DNA from: Pseudomonadota bacterium
Lineage (GTDB): Bacteria; Myxococcota_A; Polyangia; Haliangiales; Haliangiaceae
Assembly: GCA_022360315.1 (NCBI GenBank)
Contig: JAKSDA010000231.1
Coordinates: 1-50,765 of the forward strand
Direction: 5' to 3'
Length of the DNA stretch: 50,765 bases
In this document: piece by piece, positions 18,902-27,070 of the stretch
Position numbering within the stretch: the stretch's first letter is position 1
Layout: every line of letters begins with the position of its first letter
Notes under the pieces: model-generated
What the model saw: the letters and a program-made list of their open reading frames with translations, nothing else
The model's database searches: none
What the model was told of the DNA's origin: nothing
Position numbers and translations under genes: made by a program

Positions 18902-20395
18902 ATGCGGGCGCGATGCCCGAACCGACTGCTCATTGTGGCTGTTGCCTTGGCAGCTACGGCCTTTACGGGGTGCGAGGTCTACGAAGAAGACCCAAAAGCT
19001 CCTCACGACGAGTCGGTTGGCGAGAGGAGCTTTGCTCTGACCTCGCAGACCCTCGAACAGTACGCCGCCCAATGTGATGCGGAGATCGGCTACACGGTCT
19101 CTGACTTCAACTGCGATCACGGAACTCTTGTACCCACGACCAACTACGCAAATCACAAATGTGATCGCCCAAACCGCCTAAACCAAGAATGCGATCCTGG
19201 CAGTCGCTTCCAGGTGCTGTTCGACAATACCGATGCCTACGCGGTGGCACACTGCCGAAAACAGGATCACGCAGCCGGTCGCTATGGTGACATTGCTGTC
19301 ATCCAGCACAACCGCAAGAACGGCGCGACGTGCTTCTACCAAGCGCTGGGCAATCTGAGTGGCGATGTCAAGGCGCCCTCGAAGGGCAGGTCCGCGTACA
19401 GTGATTGGGAAACGCCGGCTGGTACGGCGAGCATCGGATGCGCCGGTTGCCATGACAACGGTCCATTGATTCGTTCTCCCTATCTGACTCAGCTCACTGG
19501 GTCGAACAAGCTTCCCGGCGCCGGAGATACTTCGTTCAATCGCGACCAGCCCTATCGATTCGTTGGCAACGATTTCGCGTCATGGCAAGTTTTAAAGGTG
19601 GAAGTGGCGGGCAACCTGTGCAATAGCTGCCACCGCATGGGTTTTAACAACGTCCGAACCCACCAAGGTACAGCCCTGGATCTGGGTCTTCGCGCCACCG
19701 CCACCAGCGAGGTTGCAAAGAACCCACACTCGACTGACTCGCCAATCTGGATGTTGCCGAGCAGTACCTATTATAGTCAGACGAACGAGGATGCGGCCAA
19801 GGCGATCGCGGCGTGCGCGACGGCATACCGGAATAATCAAACATTGCCGAGCGGTTGCAAGGTCACTGATTATACTACGGTTGGCGCTGGTTGCGTACGC
19901 CTTTACGACGAATGCGACTACGGCGGTGAATTCTACGAGGCTTGCGGCGATCATGCTGGCCTGTCGGGCCAGGGTTTTAACGACAAGACGTCTTCGCTCA
20001 GGCTCGGGGCCGACGTCGAGCGCGTAGTCCTCTATCAACATGGTAATTACACCGGTTCGTCCGTGACCGTGACTGAAGACGAAAGCTGTCTGAGTCAGCT
20101 GAACAACGAAACCACTTCGGTGGACGTTGTTCCACCGGTTGCCGCTGATTGCGTACGTCTTTACGACGAATGCGACTACGGCGGTGAATTCTACGATGCT
20201 TGCGGCGATCATGCTGGCCTGTCGGGCCAGGGTTTTAACGACAAGACGTCTTCGCTCAAGCTCGGGGCCAACGTCGTGCGCGCAGTCCTCTATCAACATG
20301 GTAATTACACCGGTTCGTCCGTGACCGTGACTGAAGACGAAAGCTGTCTGAGTCGGCTGAACAACGAAACCACCTCGGTGGACCTGACTCCATGA
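18902..20395 (+). CDS. Cytochrome c-like lipoprotein with two C-terminal beta/gamma-crystallin domains
   Basis: 497 residues from ATG 18902, chosen because it opens a lipoprotein signal (FTGC, Cys24); ATGs at 18752 and 18830 are in frame but place the signal internally. Two haem c motifs occur, CAGCH (180-184) and CNSCH (240-244), in a Cys-rich domain I cannot assign to a named family. Residues about 331-408 and 417-494 are beta/gamma-crystallin Greek-key domains: CVRLYDECDYGGEFYEACGD, then FNDKTSSL, which fits the N/D-N/D-x-x-S/T-S calcium site, then VVLYQHGNYTGSSVTVTED. The two domains are nearly identical in DNA too, so the duplication is recent. Such calcium-binding modules are common on extracellular bacterial proteins. 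Role is unknown; an outer-surface, calcium-stabilised haem protein is a reasonable inference. Confidence 0.8.
   Translation: MRARCPNRLLIVAVALAATAFTGCEVYEEDPKAPHDESVGERSFALTSQTLEQYAAQCDAEIGYTVSDFNCDHGTLVPTTNYANHKCDRPNRLNQECDPGSRFQVLFDNTDAYAVAHCRKQDHAAGRYGDIAVIQHNRKNGATCFYQALGNLSGDVKAPSKGRSAYSDWETPAGTASIGCAGCHDNGPLIRSPYLTQLTGSNKLPGAGDTSFNRDQPYRFVGNDFASWQVLKVEVAGNLCNSCHRMGFNNVRTHQGTALDLGLRATATSEVAKNPHSTDSPIWMLPSSTYYSQTNEDAAKAIAACATAYRNNQTLPSGCKVTDYTTVGAGCVRLYDECDYGGEFYEACGDHAGLSGQGFNDKTSSLRLGADVERVVLYQHGNYTGSSVTVTEDESCLSQLNNETTSVDVVPPVAADCVRLYDECDYGGEFYDACGDHAGLSGQGFNDKTSSLKLGANVVRAVLYQHGNYTGSSVTVTEDESCLSRLNNETTSVDLTP
19891..20383. repeat. 258-bp in-frame tandem duplication (crystallin domain)
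   Basis: 19891-20125 and 20149-20383 are almost identical over about 235 bp, with a period of 258 bp (86 codons). Few differences, mostly single substitutions, separate the copies. Confidence 0.9.
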
Positions 20396-20398
20396 CCC

Positions 20399-20497
20399 TA
20401 ACCCGGACGCGTGGGACCTTGCCGTTGTGTTGGTTGGCCTTGCCGTAGCGCTTCTTCCACGAGTAGAACTTTCCCGTGGCGAGCTTGAGCCAGGCAA
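20399..20497 (-). pseudogene. IS3-family transposase (OrfB) fragment
   Basis: Minus-strand translation gives IAWLKLATGKFYSWKKRYGK followed by ANQHNGKVPR, which matches the N-terminal region of IS3-group OrfB transposases (pattern FYDW...RYG..NxHN..VPR). About 33 codons remain; no DDE domain is present and the frame becomes unrelated after 20399. MITE copy 3 interrupts it at its 5' side. Confidence 0.65.
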
Positions 20498-20500
20498 TAA

Positions 20501-20659
20501 GAGCCGGTCCAAAAACCTCGGACCGAGCCAGAGCGACGAGGCGCACCGCCAGTGGGCGCGCGAGGAGCGGAGAATACTGGGTGTATTTGACCGACGAGCA
20601 AGCCCGCTGGCGGTGATGGATCGGCGTTCTGGCGACGCGGAGAGTTTTTGGACCGGCTC
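20501..20659. mobile_element. 159-bp MITE, copy 3
   Basis: Same 159-bp length and identical 16-bp terminal inverted repeats as copies 1 and 2, with several internal substitutions. The 3-bp duplication here is TAA (20498-20500 and 20660-20662). It is nested at the edge of the IS3 remnant. Confidence 0.88.
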
Positions 20660-20800
20660 TAAACTGCCGGGTCGGGATCTCGGTACGACTCGACCAATGC
20701 ACAACAAAGTCGACAGCTAGAGCGGCGGAATTGTCCCTCCCGTCGCCCGGTACCCGTTATTGTGACCTGTCGATACACAACATTCCCCGGGCACGGGCCC

Positions 20801-22099
20801 TCATCCCTTTACACACACGACCTGCCGGAGCGTGTACACGACCTCGACCAGATCCCGCTGGGCCTGCATCACCGCGTCAATGGATTTGTACGCGGCCGGG
20901 GTTTCATCGATCACGCCGGCATCCTTGCGGCACTCGACATGAGCGGTTGCCCTGGCGTGATCTTCGACTGTGACCCGACGTCTGGCCTCGGTCCGCGTCA
21001 TGACGCGGCCGGCACCGTGGCTACAACTGTGAAAGCTCTGTGGATTGCCGAGTCCTCGCACGATGTAGGAACGCGCCCCCATGCTGCCCGGAATGATCCC
21101 CATATCGCCTTGCCGGGCTCGGACCGCTCCCTTGCGCGTCACCAGCACGTTCTTGCCATAATGGTTTTCCCAGGACACGTAGTTGTGGTGGCAATTCACT
21201 GCCTCGACCGCGGCATCGAACTCGGGCAGTGCAGCAATCGAGCGCAGAGCCGACACGATCGATCCCATCATCAATTCGCGATTGGTGCGCGCGTAGTCCT
21301 GTGCCCACATGAGAGCCTCGGTGTAATCGACGAAATTTTCGGTCCCCTGGGCCAGGTAGGCCAGATCGGCATCGGGCAAGTTGATGAAGAATCGCCGCAT
21401 ATCCTGTTTGGCCAGCTCGATGAAGTAACGCCCGATGCGATTTCCCACCCCACGCGACCCGCTGTGCAACATCAACCAGACCCGGTCCGTTTCGTCGAGG
21501 CAAACCTCGATGAAGTGATTTCCCGTGCCCAGCGTGCCCAGGTGTGAACGGTCGTTGCCCCGGCCGATCTTGGGATGCTTGGCGAGAATACGGTCGTATC
21601 GCGTGCTCAGCGAGTCCCAGGCGCGCACATGACTGGCCGGTGAGTTGCCCCATGCGCCCCTGTCGTTGCGACCACCATGATCGGTGCGACCGTGCGGAAC
21701 GGCAGCCTCGATCGCAGACCGGATCTCAACCAAATGATCGGGCAGCTGCGACGCATCCAGCGAGGTGCGAACCGCCATCATGCCGCAACCAATATCGACA
21801 CCAACGGCGGCGGGTATAACAGCCCTGTGGGTTGCAATCACGCTTCCAACTGTCGCTCCCTTGCCCACGTGGACATCTGGCATGGCCGCAACCCACTTGT
21901 GAATGAAAGGAAGCGAGGCGATCCGGGCCAGTTGTTGCTTCGCATTGTCGGCAAACGGAACCCCCCGCGTCCACGCTTTGATCGGCTTTGCACTGCGGAG
22001 ATTGATGACTTCGTATCCGGGTTCTGGGTTTTGCGTGTCGGTGTTTTGCACCGATCCACGGCAAACCGTCGATTCCGCTGCTGGGCTTGTTGTCGTCAT
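20801..22099 (-). CDS. rtcB: RtcB-family 3'-phosphate/5'-OH RNA ligase
   Basis: 432 residues from ATG 22099; an ATG at 22132 is also in frame, and neither has a good ribosome site. RtcB seals RNA 2',3'-cyclic-phosphate or 3'-phosphate ends to 5'-OH ends with GTP and Mn2+. Signature blocks: MPDVHVGKGATVGSVIAT, AVGVDIGCGMMAVRT (Asp and Cys metal ligands), GTGNHFIEV, MLHSGSRGVGN, NCHHNYVS, GSMGARSYIVRG and SFHSCSHGAGRVMTR, whose second His is the guanylylated nucleophile. Length matches the bacterial single-domain type. Neither RtcA, RtcR nor archease is encoded nearby. A perfect 24-bp inverted repeat lies just upstream and may control this gene. Confidence 0.95.
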   Translation of the reverse strand: MTTTSPAAESTVCRGSVQNTDTQNPEPGYEVINLRSAKPIKAWTRGVPFADNAKQQLARIASLPFIHKWVAAMPDVHVGKGATVGSVIATHRAVIPAAVGVDIGCGMMAVRTSLDASQLPDHLVEIRSAIEAAVPHGRTDHGGRNDRGAWGNSPASHVRAWDSLSTRYDRILAKHPKIGRGNDRSHLGTLGTGNHFIEVCLDETDRVWLMLHSGSRGVGNRIGRYFIELAKQDMRRFFINLPDADLAYLAQGTENFVDYTEALMWAQDYARTNRELMMGSIVSALRSIAALPEFDAAVEAVNCHHNYVSWENHYGKNVLVTRKGAVRARQGDMGIIPGSMGARSYIVRGLGNPQSFHSCSHGAGRVMTRTEARRRVTVEDHARATAHVECRKDAGVIDETPAAYKSIDAVMQAQRDLVEVVYTLRQVVCVKG

Positions 22100-22166
22100 G
22101 ATGTGCCGACAGCAGAGCAGTACGCGTGCCATTATCGTAACTGTCTGTAATTTAAAAAAATTCTGA

Positions 22167-22218
22167 CGACAAACGTATAGAAAACTAGAACAACTTCTAG
22201 TTTTCTATACGTTTGTCG
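22167..22218. promoter_or_regulatory. Perfect 24-bp inverted repeat with 4-nt loop upstream of rtcB
   Basis: Left arm 22167-22190, loop CAAC, right arm 22195-22218, with every base paired. The arms are AT-rich compared with the genome. Read in the rtcB direction the stem is followed after five bases by a run of seven T (22154-22160), then by the rtcB start 35-70 bases further on. It could be a terminator/attenuator, a dimeric repressor site or a small double-stranded RNA. Confidence 0.75.
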
Positions 22219-22437
22219 CATGAGAGTCGACGGTTGTACTGGCGGTGCTCGAGGCACGGCCGTTCATTGCGTGCCTCCATCGCGTATTATTCCACCGCTC
22301 CTGTTTTTGAATCTCGGCTGTGGATCGTTGAATGCAGCGAATCGGAAACAGGTTGTCACCCGGTTATCGGTGGAGTCGGTGACGTTGATGGAGTGATGTT
22401 GATGGCGTGGTATTGATGGCGTCGGGCAGCGCGAGGA

Positions 22438-22884
22438 CTACGATCCCGACTGATTGCCGTTTAGCGCTGAAGCGGTAAAGAGTACGGAGTACTTTTTACA
22501 GTGAATCAATACGGTTTTGTACTGTGCGAGGTCGACGCCGGCCGGTATTTCGATCCGCTGAGCGCCTTTGTGCCTGGGCAATCGGGATACCAGCCTGGAA
22601 TCGCGCGTGGCGTTGCGGCTGGTCACGTCGCCGAGCGCGCGGGGAGAGAGGAATACTTTGAGGTCGGGCCCATTCTTGGTCCGAAAATCTCCGCTGATGA
22701 CCAGGAAGCGTTTGTCGCCCTCGCGGACGATCTTCCAACTTCCCGAAACGGAGTAGGTCTTCTTGGTCCAGCGTCCCTGGTCGAGAGTGACCTGGTCGGA
22801 AGCCCGGGCTGGGTTTGCCAGCAAGAACGCACTGGCGACCAGGGTGACTGTGAGCAGCGAAGAGAAGCGAAACGAGCGGTTCAT
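22438..22884 (-). CDS. Secreted DM13-domain protein
   Basis: 148 residues from ATG 22884, which opens a Sec signal peptide (MNRSFRFSSLLTVTLVASAF, then NPARAS). An open frame to 22926 adds 14 residues before it without merit. The mature part is a single DM13 domain: GSWKIVREGDKRFLVISGDF, GPDLKVFLSP, IEIPAGVDLAQYKTVLIHCK and KYSVLFTASAL. DM13 domains have a conserved Cys (in HCKKYSVLF) and have been proposed to take part in electron transfer or redox reactions on exported proteins. It is divergent from the sarcosine-oxidase-like operon, separated by 208 bases. Confidence 0.85.
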   Translation of the reverse strand: MNRSFRFSSLLTVTLVASAFLLANPARASDQVTLDQGRWTKKTYSVSGSWKIVREGDKRFLVISGDFRTKNGPDLKVFLSPRALGDVTSRNATRDSRLVSRLPRHKGAQRIEIPAGVDLAQYKTVLIHCKKYSVLFTASALNGNQSGS

Positions 22885-23092
22885 GGCAATGGCTACGCTC
22901 ACGATCCGTCCGGCGTTACTGGCCACAGGCGTTTTTCTCCCGCGAATCCTCGGTGTTTATGAGCAAAAGCAAATAAAATCAGTTGCTTGAGGTGTGCGGA
23001 GACGAGCGACTGTGAAATCCTCCCCGATGCGGTCTTCTTCATCGCGCGGCGTTCATTTCCGCAGCCAACTCGACTAGTCTTTTCGAGCGGCC

Positions 23093-23353
23093 ATGAGTTT
23101 TCTTTTGACATGCCCCAACTGCGGCAGGCGCGAGGTGGAAGAGTTTTCATTCCGTGGTCAATATCGGCCTCGTCCAGCGCACGTCGAGAGCTTCGAGGTC
23201 CGGGCAAACTACGTCTTTTTCGAGACCGATCACGAGGGCAAGCGACTCGAGAGGTGGTATCACAGTTCGGGATGTCGCCGGTGGTTTCTCGTCGAGCGCG
23301 ACAACAACGCCGATCCCCGCAGCTTCTGGTTTTCCGATCTCGATCGCCCATGA
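23093..23353 (+). CDS. soxD: Sarcosine oxidase delta-like subunit
   Basis: 86 residues, slightly shorter than the usual 90-100. The delta subunit is a small zinc protein of the heterotetrameric sarcosine oxidase complex. It has C7-x2-C10 near the N-terminus (LTCPNCGRREVEEFSF) and WYHSSGCRRWF (His57, Cys61), the four zinc ligands of SoxD. Its stop overlaps the start of the alpha gene (ATGA at 23350-23353). First gene of a four-gene operon in the order D-A-G-B; the canonical order is B-D-A-G. Confidence 0.92.
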   Translation: MSFLLTCPNCGRREVEEFSFRGQYRPRPAHVESFEVRANYVFFETDHEGKRLERWYHSSGCRRWFLVERDNNADPRSFWFSDLDRP

Positions 23354-26300
23354 ACGTACGCAACGATGATTCGCCCCATCTGCCAGCCCGGCGGGGAGCG
23401 GTGTCAGGCCGGGGGGAGCGAGCGGGAGAGCTGGATTTGACCGGCTCTCGCCTGACCGAACATCCCAGCGTGCAGGTGCCGCGAGACGGTCTCTCGGTCA
23501 CCTTGTTCTGGAACGGCAAGCCGATTGTCGCGCGACCGAGCGATACTGTGGCCAGTGCCCTGTACGCCGCCGGGGTTCGCATTTTCTCGCGCAGTGTCAA
23601 GTATCACCGCCCGCGGGGCCTATTCGACAATCAAGGGCTCGGGTCCGAAACCCTGGTCACCATCGACCACGAGCCCAATGTCCGGGCCGATAGGCGTCGG
23701 GTCGAGGAAGGTATGTGGATCGAGGCACAAAATGCCTGGCCATCGGTCGATTTCGACCTGATGGCGGTCAACGACGCGTTGCTGCCGCTATTGCCCAATG
23801 GCTTTCACTACAAGATGTTTCACAAACCGCGCTGGGCCAGGCGGTTTTTCGATCGGCTGATACGGCGGGCTGCTGGCCTGGGCACGATCGACACAGCCGG
23901 TCACCGGACGGAAACCCGGTATGAAAAACGTTACCGGTTTCCAGATATCTGCATCGTCGGTGCTGGACCTGCCGGGCTGGCCGCGGCTCGCGCCGCACTC
24001 GCCCACAATCGCCGGGTTCTGCTCATCGACGACGACCTCCAGCTGGGCGGACATTGCGCCTATTCGCCGGTGATCGTGAACGACTGCGACGACCGGGATC
24101 TGTGTGGTTTGTCCGAGCAAATGGCCGCTCTGCGCCTCATCGACTCGATCCTGGGTCATGCAAATCTCGAGGTGCTGCTGCAGACCACGGCCGTTGGCCT
24201 CTACGAGGACAATCTGGTCGTCGCCGAGCGGGGCACAGAGCTGTTCAAGGTGAGGGCTGACTCTGTCATCGTGGCGACTGGCGCGTCCGATCGCCACCTG
24301 GTTTTTGCCGACAACGACAGGCCCGGCGTGATGATGGCCAGAGGCGTCGAGCGGTTGATCGGCCTTCACGGGGTCAAACCGGGCCGGCGCGCGGTGGTGG
24401 TCACGTGTCACGACCGCGGGTATGAAACAGCGCAAATGTTGCGCGGCGCGGGTACTCGGGTCGCGGCGGTCGTCGATGCCCGGGTAAAGCTGCCCAGCAT
24501 CCAGATCGTCTCCGACTTGCACAACGCCAGGGTCCCGATATACGGCGGCGAAACGGTCCATTCTGCCAACGCTCATCGCACCTTGCGCAGTGTTACCACC
24601 GGGGATCTGGCCGGCCTTCAGGCCAATCGCACGATTTCGTGTGATCTTCTGGTGTTGGCAGTGGGCTTCAAACCGACGCTCGGCTTGTTGTCGATGGCAA
24701 AAGGTCCGCCGCGGTGGCATGACGAGCGGCAGATCTTCACCGTCGATGAGCTGCCCCGGGGGGTGTACGCGGCCGGGGATGTCAACGGGTACGGCAGTTT
24801 CGCCCGGCTCTATCGCGAGGGATGGGAGGTGGGAATTGCCGCCAGCCGCGGCCAGGCCAGCCCTGTCAGTGTGCGTGAAGGGTCCGAAATGATCATGGTG
24901 CTACCGGCAGATATCGAATCGCGAGGCGAAAAACATTTTATCTGCAAATGCATGGATATCACCCGCGCGGAGGCGCACCGCTCGATCGCAGAGGGGTTTG
25001 ATCAGGTCGAGACGTTGAAGCGCTATTCGAATATGGAAATGGGGCCGTGCCGCGGCAAGACCTGTTATGAGGCGGTCGCCCGATTGGCCGCTCGGGATAC
25101 CGATCAAGGTACCGGCCGGCCGGCCGCTGAGCCCGGTATGAGCTCCGCTGCGCATTCCTCGCCGGGGCGTCCGGCCGATCGGACGCTAGCCGAGGTCGCG
25201 GCGGCGCTATTTCAGCCGCCCTGCGCGCCGATTTCCCTCGGTGTGCTGGCCGGGCGATCCCGTCATCTGGCACCCATCCGCCGAACTGCCATGCACGACC
25301 TGCACGTCCAGGCCGGAGCGACGTTTTTCGGCATGGGCGAGTGGCAGTGTCCACATTCGTATGGCGATCCGCAAAAAGAAGTGCAAATGGTCCGCGAGGG
25401 GCTGGCGATCATCGATGTGAGCACGATGGGCAAGTGGGAGATCGGCGGTCCCGACGCCCTTGCACTGATCGAATCCGCGCTACCGGGCAGATTTGGCGAT
25501 CTGGCAGTGGGCGTGATGCGCCATTCGACCATCTGTGGCAAAGATGGTCGCCTGTGCGGAGATGGAATGATTTCGCACCTGACGGCGGGACGCTATTACA
25601 TCAGCACCACGACCGGCAACCACAGCGCGATGGATAGTCTGGTCGAGTGGTGGATTACCGACCGGGGTCTCGACGTTCACTACCGAAACCTCAGCTCTGT
25701 ACTCGCGTCAGTCCATGTGACAGGACAGCGAGCCCTTGAGTTTTTGCAGGAGCTGGTCGATATCGATCTATCGAATCAGGCGTTCTCGCATCTGAGCTGT
25801 GGTCAGGCAATGATCGCCAATGTGCCGATCCGGTTATTTCGCACCGGATTTACCGGCGAGCTCGGTTACGACATTCATTTTCCAGCCGAGTACGGGGAAT
25901 CTCTGTGGCACTATTTCCTCGAACGAGGCGAGCCCCATGACCTGAAGCCGTTTGGCATGGAAGCCCTGCGCATCCTCATGCTGGAAAAAGGCCATCTCAT
26001 TCCCGGTATCGATACCGACGGCCCGGCGGCGCCGTGTGCCGCTGGTGTCGGTTTTCCCGTCGGGGATGACAGGGCCCATTTGGTCGGCAAGGCATTTCTC
26101 GGCCAGTTCGAGGCGCGCGGGCTCGACAACAATACAGTGCCGTACAAGTTGGCACCCGGGGCCCCGATCCCACCGGACGGCGTAGTCATACTCGACAGCG
26201 GCGCCATTGTTGGCCGGGTTACCTGTTCTCGAATGAGCCCGACCCTCGGTCACGGTATTGGCCTGGCCCGGGTAGCAGCGCGTCTGTCCGCGCCAGGGTG

Positions 26301-26397
26301 CCATTTTTCCATTCGACTGCCAGATGGACGCGACGTCGAGGCCGAGGTTCTCGCCGGTGCCGCCTACGACCCGGACGGAGTGAGGCTGCGCGCATGA
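23350..26397 (+). CDS. soxA: Sarcosine oxidase/dehydrogenase alpha-like subunit with BFD-type [2Fe-2S] motif
   Basis: 1015 residues from the ATG overlapping soxD; the frame is open upstream but that is non-coding. Domains: ferredoxin-like fold (about 45-100, with SVKYHRPRGL as in SoxA), a Rossmann NAD/FAD domain (IVGAGPAGLAAA, about 202-213), and a C-terminal GcvT-type folate-binding aminomethyltransferase domain (about 640-1010; ending DGRDVEAEVLAGAAYDPDG). Between them, C532-x-C534...C567-x4-C572 (FICKCMDITRAEAH ... MGPCRGKTC) matches the BFD-like [2Fe-2S] site of amino-acid and opine dehydrogenases. From memory, classical SoxA lacks these cysteines (the end reads DQGKTS). This suggests electrons leave by an iron-sulfur route. 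The natural substrate could be sarcosine, N-methylglutamate or another N-methyl amino acid; the folate domain would capture the methylene group. Confidence 0.9.
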   Translation: MNVRNDDSPHLPARRGAVSGRGERAGELDLTGSRLTEHPSVQVPRDGLSVTLFWNGKPIVARPSDTVASALYAAGVRIFSRSVKYHRPRGLFDNQGLGSETLVTIDHEPNVRADRRRVEEGMWIEAQNAWPSVDFDLMAVNDALLPLLPNGFHYKMFHKPRWARRFFDRLIRRAAGLGTIDTAGHRTETRYEKRYRFPDICIVGAGPAGLAAARAALAHNRRVLLIDDDLQLGGHCAYSPVIVNDCDDRDLCGLSEQMAALRLIDSILGHANLEVLLQTTAVGLYEDNLVVAERGTELFKVRADSVIVATGASDRHLVFADNDRPGVMMARGVERLIGLHGVKPGRRAVVVTCHDRGYETAQMLRGAGTRVAAVVDARVKLPSIQIVSDLHNARVPIYGGETVHSANAHRTLRSVTTGDLAGLQANRTISCDLLVLAVGFKPTLGLLSMAKGPPRWHDERQIFTVDELPRGVYAAGDVNGYGSFARLYREGWEVGIAASRGQASPVSVREGSEMIMVLPADIESRGEKHFICKCMDITRAEAHRSIAEGFDQVETLKRYSNMEMGPCRGKTCYEAVARLAARDTDQGTGRPAAEPGMSSAAHSSPGRPADRTLAEVAAALFQPPCAPISLGVLAGRSRHLAPIRRTAMHDLHVQAGATFFGMGEWQCPHSYGDPQKEVQMVREGLAIIDVSTMGKWEIGGPDALALIESALPGRFGDLAVGVMRHSTICGKDGRLCGDGMISHLTAGRYYISTTTGNHSAMDSLVEWWITDRGLDVHYRNLSSVLASVHVTGQRALEFLQELVDIDLSNQAFSHLSCGQAMIANVPIRLFRTGFTGELGYDIHFPAEYGESLWHYFLERGEPHDLKPFGMEALRILMLEKGHLIPGIDTDGPAAPCAAGVGFPVGDDRAHLVGKAFLGQFEARGLDNNTVPYKLAPGAPIPPDGVVILDSGAIVGRVTCSRMSPTLGHGIGLARVAARLSAPGCHFSIRLPDGRDVEAEVLAGAAYDPDGVRLRA

Positions 26398-27068
26398 GTG
26401 GCGCCAGGCTGCTCAAGAAGAGCCCCATTGCGGCGGTGTATCGACGCCTCGGCGCCGATTGCGTCGAGGTTGCCGGATGGCACATCGCGCGGCACGTGGT
26501 CGATCTCGAACGCGAGCGGCGGGCACTGCGCGAGGCAGCGGTTCTGGTCGACTGGTCGCATATTGGCAAGGTTCTCATCCGGGGCAAAAGCGCAGCCCGG
26601 GATGCGGCCAAGATCGACTCTCGCGCGCTGCAGCTGGCCCCACTGACCAGCTGCAGAACAGCCAAGACAGCCATTCTGGCGCTTACCCGGGACGAGATGA
26701 TGGTTCTGTCTCCGCCCGGGAGCGACGCGGCCATCGTGCAAACTCTCGACGGTGCGACATCCTCGGTGTTGAACCAAAGCGGTGGCACGGGCTGTTTTGC
26801 CCTGGCCGGTCCCCGGCGCGACGAGGTCATCGAGCGAAGCTGTGCCACGAATCTGCGCCGCGATCGGGTTCCGATCGGCGCCGCGGTACAGACCACCATG
26901 CATCGCGTTCACTGCGCTCTGCTGCGCACTGCCGACGCCGATATCCTGTTGCCCGCGCGCGAATACGCACAATCGCTGTACGAAGCGCTGCTCGACGTCG
27001 GGAGCAGCCCGGGGCTCTTGCCCGCTGGTATTGCCACCTTGCCGCCCCGCTTTGATCTTGGAGGTTGA
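26394..27068 (+). CDS. soxG: Sarcosine oxidase gamma-like subunit
   Basis: 224 residues, starting at the ATG that overlaps the soxA stop (ATGA, 26394-26397). It follows the gamma-subunit form: a compact GcvT/YgfZ-like fold without catalytic residues, with VDWSHIGKVLIRGKSA, LTRDEMMVLSPPG and the C-terminal DADILLPAREYAQSLYEAL. In the tetrameric complex gamma packs against the folate domain of alpha. Sequence conservation of this subunit is always low, so the call rests partly on its place between soxA and soxB. It overlaps the next gene's upstream TTG, and GGAGG for soxB lies inside its last codons. Confidence 0.82.
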   Translation: MSGARLLKKSPIAAVYRRLGADCVEVAGWHIARHVVDLERERRALREAAVLVDWSHIGKVLIRGKSAARDAAKIDSRALQLAPLTSCRTAKTAILALTRDEMMVLSPPGSDAAIVQTLDGATSSVLNQSGGTGCFALAGPRRDEVIERSCATNLRRDRVPIGAAVQTTMHRVHCALLRTADADILLPAREYAQSLYEALLDVGSSPGLLPAGIATLPPRFDLGG

Positions 27069-27070
27069 CC

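Larger units (their letters stand above)
20396..20800. other. Intergenic region with IS3 remnant and MITE copy 3
   Basis: Holds the IS3-family fragment (20399-20497) and MITE copy 3 (20501-20659). 20663-20800 has no recognisable feature. Confidence 0.6.

Noticed and set aside
22987..23349. Upstream extension of the long soxA reading frame
   Set aside because: It overlaps soxD in another frame and carries no family sequence; the ATGA overlap at 23350 is the natural start.
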